Shown here: positions 8,311 through 14,858 of the stretch, in pieces
How the letters are laid out: each line of letters opens with the position of its first letter
How positions within the stretch are numbered: position 1 is the first letter of the stretch
Assembly (NCBI RefSeq): GCF_052113225.1
Contig: NZ_JBFRCT010000010.1
Coordinates: forward strand, 186,001-250,000
From: Pristimantibacillus sp052113225
GTDB taxonomy: Bacteria > Bacillota > Bacilli > Paenibacillales > Paenibacillaceae
Direction: 5' to 3'
Length of the DNA: 64,000 bases
Position numbers and translations under genes: made by a program
Notes under the pieces: model-generated
Databases searched by the model: none
Told to the model about the DNA's origin: nothing
What the model saw: the letters and a program-made list of their open reading frames with translations, nothing else

Positions 8311-9324
8311 TTAGTAAACGAACTTTCGCTGTACCATGTAGCTGAAGGCGAATAGGAACACTTCGGTCATCAGTTTGGCCACGAATAATGGGATGCCGAT
8401 GCTCTCATGGAACAGATATAGAAGGGCATAGTTCGATATCATAATCACGATAACAAGGGAGAAATAACGGGGGAGCGACTTCTTGATCGCAATCCCTTGT
8501 CCTTCCGTAAATACAAATCGGCGGTTCATCGAGAAGTTGAAGATCGAGCTGACCAGCCTTGCTCCCATCACCGATACGAGCAAGTTTGAGGTCAGCCACT
8601 GCAGCAGGAACAGCAGGACAAAATCGAGAACGGCTGAGAAGCCGGACGAGGTGCAGAACTTCAGGAACGGAAAATAGATTCTGGCTGAATCCGTAAGCGG
8701 GCGGAAGTGGGAGGATTTGTTATCCTCCAGATAGACCGTCTCGATCGGCACCTCTACAAAATCATAGCCTGCCTTGGGCGCTTCCAGCAGCATGTTCATT
8801 TCATATTCGAACCGGTCACCCGGCACCTCGCACAGCCAGTCCAGCATATCGGAGGAATACCCCCGAAGGCCGGTCTGTGTATCTTGAATAGGTCTGCCGG
8901 TTGCGAGCGCATAGACCATCCGGGTCGCCGAATTGCCGAAGCGGCTGCGCAGCGGTACCTTGCCTGTGAATTGTCTGCTTCCTAATACAATATGATTGCG
9001 GTTCTTGCGAACAGCATCCGATATTCTGAAGATATCCTCCGGTAGATGCTGTCCATCACTGTCAGCACACACAACGCCGTCTGCATCACCATGCTGTCTT
9101 ACATAATCGAAGCCTGTCTTAAGCGCGCTGCCTTTACCTCGATTACTGGCATGCGTCAGAACCGTACAGCCGGCTTGTTCTGCGGATTGGAAGATCCCAC
9201 GATAATCCTCGCCACTGCCGTCATCTACAATTAGGATAGGGGCATCACCGGCCTCTTCTTTTAGATTGTGAATAAGAGCTAGCAGCCTTTCATCCGGCTC
9301 GTAGGAGGGGATAAGTATAGTCAT
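8311..9324 (-). CDS. Glycosyltransferase family 2 fused to GtrA-like membrane domain
   Basis: A ~337-residue two-domain protein. Residues 1-210 are a GT-A fold of the dolichol/undecaprenyl-phosphate sugar transferase type (TILIPSYEP, IVDDGSG, metal site in ADSDGQH). Residues from about 215 on form a four-segment GtrA-like membrane domain with the FxxNRRFVF pattern. This fusion commonly makes or moves lipid-linked sugars for cell-surface polymers. I chose the ATG at 9324 (Met6 of the longest frame) because GGAGG sits 8 bases before it, inside the longer frame. The gene starts 18 bases after the phosphodiester glycosidase stop, so both are cotranscribed. Confidence 0.87.
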   Translation of the reverse strand: MTILIPSYEPDERLLALIHNLKEEAGDAPILIVDDGSGEDYRGIFQSAEQAGCTVLTHASNRGKGSALKTGFDYVRQHGDADGVVCADSDGQHLPEDIFRISDAVRKNRNHIVLGSRQFTGKVPLRSRFGNSATRMVYALATGRPIQDTQTGLRGYSSDMLDWLCEVPGDRFEYEMNMLLEAPKAGYDFVEVPIETVYLEDNKSSHFRPLTDSARIYFPFLKFCTSSGFSAVLDFVLLFLLQWLTSNLLVSVMGARLVSSIFNFSMNRRFVFTEGQGIAIKKSLPRYFSLVIVIMISNYALLYLFHESIGIPLFVAKLMTEVFLFAFSYMVQRKFVY

Positions 9325-9342
9325 ATCATTTGCCTCCATGTC

Positions 9343-10332
9343 TTAGGATTGAGGAATATAGATAATATCGCTGACACCACGCTCTTGCCCCTTGCCCAGT
9401 GGATTGTTAACCACCCGACCCTGGAAATACATCGTAGACGAGCCGCCGCCATCGAGGTTGTAAGCTTCTGTTGCTCCAAGCTCCTTGAACAAATCAGCGA
9501 ATTCCGTCAGTGTCATCCCACGGCTGTAACCCGAGCTCCGTCCGTCGACGATGACGAACAGGTAGTGGTTCGCCGAGATCATTCCGATGCCTGTCCGTGG
9601 ATTAGATGCCTGGATCGAGCGGTTGCCGAAGTTCTTGTCGATCTCGACATGGCTGAAATCACCGGCGATCTCACCGTTTGTAACCAGTGCTGGTCCGAAG
9701 GAGAAGGCATTGGTTACCCCTTGAGCGAGCAGATCATCTGTGGAGGTTTCTTCTTCATCGTAAGACTTCATCGTACCGTCGCTAAACATGGCGAGACCAA
9801 CTCTTGCAGGATTATCCCGGTACACGGTGCCATTGCGGATGACGACGCCATCCTCGCGGAAGCCGTAGTAATCGCCATTAATGGCGAAGACCGCATTGTG
9901 ATTAGCCGCGATTGTCGACGTATTCTGAATAATATTGGTGCCAAAGGAATCTTTGGCGAAAGCGGTAAGCAGGTTGGTTGTGCTGTTAAAGGTCACATCG
10001 GCGACATAATAGGTGATCATATCCGAACCGGTACCGGTCTCCACCTTCTTGATGCTGATCGTCTGCTTGTCATCCTTGTAGTTCCAATCATCGGATACGG
10101 CATCTGTGGAGGGGGTGGTTAACGTTCCAGTGCTTGAACTAGAATTTGAGTTTGAACTGGAATTAGAGCTCGAGCTCTCCGTAATCGTTGGATTTGAGGT
10201 CACCTTCACCTCGACATGCTCGATCAAATAACGATCGGCCAGCTTATAGAGAATGGCTGAACTGATAAGCAGGACGACAACTATGATGGTGATGATTTTG
10301 GTTTTTTTGCTGGTGCGGATAATAATGATCAC
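9343..10332 (-). CDS. Phosphodiester glycosidase family (NAGPA domain) exported protein
   Basis: A ~329-residue protein with an N-terminal membrane anchor (about residues 12-32), a Ser/Asn-rich linker (about 45-80) and a C-terminal NAGPA-like domain. The family hydrolyses sugar phosphodiester bonds and occurs in exopolysaccharide clusters. Domain landmarks are AINGDYYGFREDG, NPRTGIG, FVIVDGR and NLDGGGSSTMY. The start is unclear: the GTG at 10332 directly abuts AAGGA, while ATT codons a few bases on have better spacing. The promoter carries the same 31-bp arrangement as the nearby regulator and VTC promoters. It is cotranscribed with the GT2-GtrA gene. Confidence 0.87.
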   Translation of the reverse strand: MIIIIRTSKKTKIITIIVVVLLISSAILYKLADRYLIEHVEVKVTSNPTITESSSSNSSSNSNSSSSTGTLTTPSTDAVSDDWNYKDDKQTISIKKVETGTGSDMITYYVADVTFNSTTNLLTAFAKDSFGTNIIQNTSTIAANHNAVFAINGDYYGFREDGVVIRNGTVYRDNPARVGLAMFSDGTMKSYDEEETSTDDLLAQGVTNAFSFGPALVTNGEIAGDFSHVEIDKNFGNRSIQASNPRTGIGMISANHYLFVIVDGRSSGYSRGMTLTEFADLFKELGATEAYNLDGGGSSTMYFQGRVVNNPLGKGQERGVSDIIYIPQS

Positions 10333-10367
10333 TCCTTCAATAGGCGTTTGCCTTGTGTTATGGAGTA

Positions 10368-10398
10368 ATCTTAGATCGACAACCTTTAGCGAATCTTA
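10368..10398 (-). promoter_or_regulatory. Regulon promoter P3 (phosphodiester glycosidase operon)
   Basis: On the minus strand TAAGATTC-N2-TAAAGGTT is followed, at the same spacing as in P1 and P2, by the -10-like hexamer TAAGAT. It lies about 36 bases before the gene. Only the two central bases and a few spacer bases differ from P2. Confidence 0.65.
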
Positions 10399-10427
10399 AA
10401 TGGGAGGGCGGGGGCAAAAATGCGGGG

Positions 10428-10458
10428 AGGAGGACTCTTATTGGGTCCTCCTTTTTTT
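10428..10458 (+). terminator. Rightward terminator hairpin at left end of palindrome
   Basis: AGGAGGAC (10428-10435) pairs with GTCCTCCT (10445-10452), followed by seven T. No plus-strand gene ends just upstream, so it may insulate the palindrome. Confidence 0.6.
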
Positions 10459-10633
10459 CGGGGGGGGAAGTGAGTGGTGTTTGAGGGGCTGGGGTATCCC
10501 CTTCGGTCGCTGTTGCCTGGCAGGGAATCTGGATTGGAATCCGCATAGCGGATATTCCCTGCCAGGCAAAGGCGAACGCTGCGCTCCTCAGGGGATACCC
10601 CAGCTCCCTTCAAACGACCAACTTCCCCGTGTG

Positions 10634-10664
10634 ATAAAAAGGAGGATCCAAACGGATCCTCCTT
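10634..10664 (-). terminator. Leftward terminator hairpin at right end of palindrome
   Basis: An 11-bp perfect stem (10639-10649 with 10654-10664), loop AAAC, followed on the minus strand by a run of five T. It points into the palindrome. Confidence 0.6.
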
Positions 10665-10738
10665 CCTATTTGTGCGGGTGGGAGCAGGGAAACTAAAACA
10701 ATCAAAATCGGGAGTATAAGACACCTCCGTTCGCCGCC

Positions 10739-10926
10739 TACGTTGGATTTCGTACAGCATAATGGTGCACTAGGGCGAGTAGCTGAAGCTACATTGGATA
10801 TCATCCAGCGTAATGAGCTCATTTGGTCGAACGAAGCTCATTCTAGCGAAAGTTACTGTATAGAATCCAACGTAGCTAGCAGCAGTCTGCAATTGAGTTG
10901 ACTTAGGTTGAATGAAATCCAACGTA
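10739..10926. repeat. Four-box intergenic repeat, copy 2 (188 bp)
   Basis: The ends are inverted copies of TACGTTGGATTTC. Inside are a second forward box (from 10790) and a second inverted box (10855-10874). It is about 90% identical by eye to the next copy, which lies exactly 241 bp downstream. No transposase or ORF is present. Confidence 0.8.
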
Positions 10927-10979
10927 TGGACGCGTCATGGTTGCTTAACTATTTACTAGAAGAAGCCCCGACTGTCACC

Positions 10980-11167
10980 TACGTTGGATTTCGTACAGCA
11001 TAATGGTGTGCTAGGCTGAGCAGCTAAAGCTACATTGGATATCATCCAGCGTAATGAGTTCATTTGGTCGAAAGAAGCTCATTCTGGCGAAAGTTACTGT
11101 ATAGAATCCAATGTAGCTAGCAGCAGTCTGCAATCGAGCTGACTTAGGTTGGATGAAATCCAACGTA
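10980..11167. repeat. Four-box intergenic repeat, copy 3 (188 bp)
   Basis: A direct duplicate of the 10739-10926 element, including the shared right flank (TGGACGCGTCATG follows both). The period of 241 bp means the element and ~53 bp of flank were duplicated together. Confidence 0.8.
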
Positions 11168-11207
11168 TGGACGCGTCATGATGGTTTAACTGCACCAGGA
11201 CGCAAAA

Positions 11208-11244
11208 AAGCGGTCATGCAGGTTTAGCACCTGCATGACCGCTT
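11208..11244 (-). terminator. Terminator of the OmpR-type regulator/kinase operon
   Basis: A perfect 16-bp stem (11208-11223 with 11229-11244), loop of five bases, followed on the minus strand by a T-run. It lies 10 bases after the kinase stop. Confidence 0.88.
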
Positions 11245-11253
11245 AACTATTTG

Positions 11254-12543
11254 CTAACTGCGTTCAGCCGGCAGCTGGACGTAGAATGAGGTGGCTTCGT
11301 TTGGCACGCTTTTGGCGTGGATCCTGCCTTTATGCTGCTCTACGATTGCTTTAGCAATGGCGAGGCCGAGGCCGTAACCGCCGTTTTTACGGGAGCGGGA
11401 CGCGTCAGCGCGATAGAAGCGGTCGAATATTTTGCCCAGATGCTCGGCTGGGATTCCTTCTCCGGAGTTGGTGACCGTCAGCATAATATCATGGCCTTGC
11501 TTCTTCAGCGTTAGATCAATCGTACCTTTCGTATTCGTGTACTTGATGGCGTTATCGAGCAGGATCAGCGCCACCTGCTTCATCTGTTCCACGTTGCCGT
11601 TAATGGATAAGTCGGATGAGATATCATAGCTGAGTGCAATATCCTTCTCGAAAATCACCGCCTCAAGGGTAAGAATAACGCTTTCCACCGCTTCACTTAA
11701 GTTGAACGGCGCGAAGATGACATTGTCCCGTGCATCATCCAATTGAGTCAAATACAGCAGGTCGCTCGTCAGCGTCTTCATTCGCTCTGTCTCCGATTTG
11801 ATACGATGCAGCCACTTCTCCTGATTGCGGATGAGATCATCGTTATTAGATAAAAGGACATCCGCATTCGTATTAATGACGGCGAGCGGCGTGCGCAGCT
11901 CATGAGAAGCGTCGGCGATAAACCGCTGCTGCTTATCGAAGGCCTCCTTGACCGGAGAGATAGAGCGGTTCGCAAAATACCGGCTCGTGAAGTAGATGAC
12001 AATGAGCATAATAAATCCTACCGCAAGGAAAGTGTATAAGAGCGTCATCAGGAATTGATGCTGATTCGTGACGTCAAGGAATACAACAGAATACCCGTTA
12101 GGGGTCGTCTGCTTGTCAAAAGCCCAGCGGTTACCGTCTAGGTTGAACTCACCTTGATCGGAATTATCTGTAGAAGCGGCTTTGATCGCAAGTGCGTAGA
12201 AGTCGCTGTCCATATCGAAGCGGGAATCCGTCTTTGTAATATTCCAATCACTATCCGCTTCAAGCGCGAAGGATACCGAGCGTTCGGGCGGCGGACCGCC
12301 TTTCATGCTGCCTTCGGGTGACATCATATCCCCATGGCCGCCGCCATGACTGCCGCCGTACTTACCGCCATCAGGACCGTCCTGTTTACGATAAAATTCC
12401 GCCACCTGCATGAGATCATCATTTATGGTCTTACGGTTGTTCTGATACGTAATTGTATAAATCGTTGAGAAGGCCAGAATCATAATAAAGCTAATGATGA
12501 CCATATTCACAATTAGAAATCGGTTGCGCAGCCGAGTAAACAT
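11254..12543 (-). CDS. Sensor histidine kinase with two membrane segments
   Basis: A 429-residue class I kinase. A membrane segment at about 10-32 is followed by an extracytoplasmic sensor region of about 130 residues containing a His/Gly-rich stretch (roughly 60-82, several HGGG/GGH motifs) that could bind metal. A second membrane segment lies at about 164-186. HisKA has the phospho-acceptor H214 (ASHELRTPLA). The HATPase domain shows N-box LLDNAIKYT, G1 NSGEGI and G2 GYGLGLA. The start overlaps the regulator stop by one base (TAATG), so translation is coupled. By position and shared promoter sequences it is the likely sensor for the VTC and phosphodiester glycosidase operons. Confidence 0.93.
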   Translation of the reverse strand: MFTRLRNRFLIVNMVIISFIMILAFSTIYTITYQNNRKTINDDLMQVAEFYRKQDGPDGGKYGGSHGGGHGDMMSPEGSMKGGPPPERSVSFALEADSDWNITKTDSRFDMDSDFYALAIKAASTDNSDQGEFNLDGNRWAFDKQTTPNGYSVVFLDVTNQHQFLMTLLYTFLAVGFIMLIVIYFTSRYFANRSISPVKEAFDKQQRFIADASHELRTPLAVINTNADVLLSNNDDLIRNQEKWLHRIKSETERMKTLTSDLLYLTQLDDARDNVIFAPFNLSEAVESVILTLEAVIFEKDIALSYDISSDLSINGNVEQMKQVALILLDNAIKYTNTKGTIDLTLKKQGHDIMLTVTNSGEGIPAEHLGKIFDRFYRADASRSRKNGGYGLGLAIAKAIVEQHKGRIHAKSVPNEATSFYVQLPAERS

Positions 12544-13220
12544 TAGGTGGTCGCCTCCAGTACATAACCAACGCCTCGAATGGTATTAATCTTCACCGAG
12601 GACTGCAGGAACACGAGTTTTTTGCGTAAGAAGGAGATGTAGACTTCCACGTTATTATGCTCCACATCCGAATCATAGCCCCACAGCTTCTCAATAATCT
12701 GCTCTTTGGAAGTCACCGCTGTTTTCCGCAGAATAAGAAGCTCCATCAGCTCGCTCTCCTTTAGAATGACTTTCAGCTCTTTCCCCTTGCACATCAGCTT
12801 CAGATTCGCTGTATTCAGCTCAATATCGCCGAACTTAAGTCCATCCTCGGGTACAACCTCGCCTCTTCTTCTTAAAGCCGCTCTTATACGGGCAAGCAGC
12901 TCGCCAGTCGAGAAAGGTTTGGAAATGTAATCATCAGCCCCATAATCGAGCCCGGTAATTTTATCATTCACTTCTCCCTTGGCTGTCAGCAGAATAACCG
13001 GTGTTGCGATTCCTTCATCCCGAATCTTCTTCAGCACCGTAATCCCGTCCATCTCCGGAAGCATGATATCGAGTAGCAGGAGATCATAGATGCCGCATAA
13101 GGCATTATCGAGTCCAGATTGGCCGTCATGAACGACGTCTACGGAGTAATTATTCTTTTTCAAAATTTGAGATAAGGCATCCGCCAGATTCACTTCGTCT
13201 TCTACTATTAGTATTCGCAT
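12543..13220 (-). CDS. OmpR/PhoB-family response regulator
   Basis: A 225-residue regulator. REC domain: acidic pocket E7-D8, phosphorylation site D51 (LLLLDIMLPEMDG), T/S at LLTA and K in YISKPF. The C-terminal winged helix (about 128-222) ends with the usual RGVGYVLE motif. It is the first gene of the kinase operon. Its own promoter (13260-13290) carries a copy of the direct repeat also found before the VTC gene and the phosphodiester glycosidase gene. OmpR-type regulators bind direct repeats of about 10-11 bp, which fits the TTAAGATTC / TTAAAGGTT pair seen there. Confidence 0.95.
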   Translation of the reverse strand: MRILIVEDEVNLADALSQILKKNNYSVDVVHDGQSGLDNALCGIYDLLLLDIMLPEMDGITVLKKIRDEGIATPVILLTAKGEVNDKITGLDYGADDYISKPFSTGELLARIRAALRRRGEVVPEDGLKFGDIELNTANLKLMCKGKELKVILKESELMELLILRKTAVTSKEQIIEKLWGYDSDVEHNNVEVYISFLRKKLVFLQSSVKINTIRGVGYVLEATT

Positions 13221-13259
13221 GAAGCATTCCTCTTTTCGTTATTGCTGTCTTACAAACTT

Positions 13260-13290
13260 ATTATAGGAAGGGAACCTTTAATCAATCTTA
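13260..13290 (-). promoter_or_regulatory. Regulon promoter P1 (regulator/kinase operon)
   Basis: On the minus strand: TAAGATTG-N2-TAAAGGTTCCC, four bases, then TATAAT (perfect -10). No good -35 is present; the direct repeat occupies its place, as expected for an activator-dependent promoter. Confidence 0.7.
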
Positions 13291-13329
13291 ACTCGGACAA
13301 ACGAACCTGAAGTAACTTTACAAAACATT

Positions 13330-13360
13330 TAAGATTCATTAAAGGTTCCCACTCTAAGAT
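13330..13360 (+). promoter_or_regulatory. Regulon promoter P2 (VTC operon)
   Basis: TAAGATTC-N2-TAAAGGTTCCC at 13330-13350, four bases, then the -10-like TAAGAT (13355-13360). Its 20-bp core is an inverted copy (19 of 20) of the core in P1 (13271-13290), 39 bases away. Confidence 0.7.
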
Positions 13361-13410
13361 ACAGTCATGAGCAGGCGGCAAGCTGGCCGCATGAAAGGAG
13401 CCTCAAGAAG

Positions 13411-14151
13411 ATGGCCATTGAAGTATTCAACCGATATGAAAGCAAGTATTTGATGGACAGCCAATCGTTTCACGAGATTTATAACCGATTGCTTCAATAC
13501 ATGGAGCTCGATGAATACAACAAGAACGATCAATTCTACTCCATAAGCAATCTTTACTTCGATACCGATCAGCATTCGATTATTAGGAACAGCTTGTCGA
13601 AGCCGAAGTATCGGGAGAAGCTCAGGCTCAGAGCTTACGGCGTACCAAAGCCGGATGCCAAGGTGTACCTGGAGCTGAAGAAGAAAGTATTCGGCATCGT
13701 CAACAAACGGAGAACAGGGCTAAAGCTGGAAGAGGCGTATGAGTTCGTCCGCACCGGAGTCGAGCCAGAGCTTGCACCGTACATGAACAAGCAGGTGATT
13801 CAGGAAATCAAATACTTCCTTGGGCGCTATGAGCTGGAGCCAAAGGTATATCTGGCTTACGACAGGATCGCGATGTTTTGTAAGAACAACCGGGATCTGC
13901 GGATTACCTTCGACACCAATATCCGCACGAGACGGCATGACCTCAGGCTGGAAGCCGGTGACCACGGGGAGCTGCTAATGGCAAAGGGTCAATGGCTGAT
14001 GGAAGTGAAAGCCGAGAAGACCGTTCCAGTCTGGCTGGCCCAGCTGCTGTCTGAGCTTGGGGTGTTCCGGACAGGCTTCTCGAAATACGGCAATGAATAC
14101 CGAATGAACATAAGAAATGAAGAACGAATAAAGGAGCGCCTTTTATTATGA
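13411..14151 (+). CDS. VTC-domain (polyphosphate polymerase-like) protein
   Basis: A 246-residue soluble protein of the VTC/CYTH-like triphosphate tunnel superfamily. In yeast VTC4 this domain polymerises ATP phosphate into polyphosphate; bacterial stand-alone forms are mostly uncharacterised. The tunnel's basic residues are visible: RYESKY near residue 8, KYREKLRLR near 66, LELKKK near 88 and KYGNEYRM near the C-terminus. It is the first gene of a tight operon: its stop overlaps the DUF4956 start in ATGA. An AAAGGAG ribosome binding site precedes the ATG. Activity on ATP cannot be proved from sequence. Confidence 0.9.
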   Translation: MAIEVFNRYESKYLMDSQSFHEIYNRLLQYMELDEYNKNDQFYSISNLYFDTDQHSIIRNSLSKPKYREKLRLRAYGVPKPDAKVYLELKKKVFGIVNKRRTGLKLEEAYEFVRTGVEPELAPYMNKQVIQEIKYFLGRYELEPKVYLAYDRIAMFCKNNRDLRITFDTNIRTRRHDLRLEAGDHGELLMAKGQWLMEVKAEKTVPVWLAQLLSELGVFRTGFSKYGNEYRMNIRNEERIKERLLL

Positions 14152-14828
14152 TCGATTCACTCTTTTCAACCACCGCATCCGTAACCGAATTATCCTTTAG
14201 TAATGCTATACTTACGCTTTTATTATCTTTTGCACTTGGTGCGATGATCAGCTTTACGTATATGAAAACACAAACCGTCTATACCCAAAGCTTTGCCTTA
14301 ACGATGATTGTTCTCCCTACGATCGTTGCGATTATCATTCTGTTAATTGGCAGCAATATCGCACGAGCATTCAGCTTGGCGGGTGCCTTCTCGATTATCC
14401 GTTTCCGAAGTGCACCTGGTGATCCGAAGGACATTGCGTTCGTCTTGTTCACGATGGCGTCTGGCCTCGCTTGCGGCGTTGGAGCTTACGGATACGCGAT
14501 TCTGTTCACAATCATTCTCTGTCTCTTGATGTTCCTGCTAAAAGCAGTGAAATTCGGATCAAAATCCTCAACGCAGAAGCTGCTAAAAGTAACGATTCCG
14601 GAGAACCTCAGCTACGAAGAAGCATTTGCTGAAGTCTTCAACGTCTTTAACGTGCAGTATGAGCTTAGAAAAGTAAGAACTACCGAGCTTGGCAGCTTGT
14701 ACGAGCTTGTCTATGCCGTCACACTTGACCCTTCTACGAATCAGAAGGAATTGCTTGATGCGATAAGATGCAGAAACGGAAATCTCGATATTTCCTTAAC
14801 GATGACCCCTACGGTAGTAGAAGCCTAG
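14148..14828 (+). CDS. DUF4956 membrane protein
   Basis: A 226-residue protein with four hydrophobic segments in the first ~130 residues (about 16-38, 48-72, 92-115, 116-134) and a soluble C-terminal domain of ~90 residues. It matches the DUF4956 family, which typically sits next to VTC-domain genes. The RFRSAPGDPKD loop between segments 2 and 3 is typical of the family. The start overlaps the VTC stop by four bases, implying translational coupling and probably a membrane complex (inference). A transport or anchoring role for polyphosphate or a glycan is possible but unproven. Confidence 0.87.
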   Translation: MIDSLFSTTASVTELSFSNAILTLLLSFALGAMISFTYMKTQTVYTQSFALTMIVLPTIVAIIILLIGSNIARAFSLAGAFSIIRFRSAPGDPKDIAFVLFTMASGLACGVGAYGYAILFTIILCLLMFLLKAVKFGSKSSTQKLLKVTIPENLSYEEAFAEVFNVFNVQYELRKVRTTELGSLYELVYAVTLDPSTNQKELLDAIRCRNGNLDISLTMTPTVVEA

Positions 14829-14858
14829 ATCCTACCAACAATAGAGAGGAAGAAAACC

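Larger units (their letters stand above)
10428..10664. repeat. Nested palindrome with inward-facing terminator hairpins
   Basis: A ~237-bp imperfect inverted repeat. From the outside in: terminal hairpins (10428-10452 and 10639-10664); a 14-bp perfect arm (10488-10501 with 10591-10604); a 15-bp perfect arm (10514-10528 with 10554-10568); and a 6-bp central arm (10539-10544 with 10548-10553). The end hairpins are each followed by T-runs pointing towards the centre. There is no gene inside. Confidence 0.75.

Noticed and set aside
9349..10122. 257-codon frame opposite the phosphodiester glycosidase
   Set aside because: The sense frame has a complete NAGPA domain; the antisense frame has no family likeness or ribosome binding site.
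10610..10822. Frames inside the nested palindrome and four-box repeats
   Set aside because: They cross inverted repeats and hairpins, lack ribosome binding sites and look like no known protein.
10739..11167. CRISPR-like array from the two direct copies
   Set aside because: Only two 188-bp copies with internal inverted boxes and no Cas genes; not a repeat-spacer pattern.
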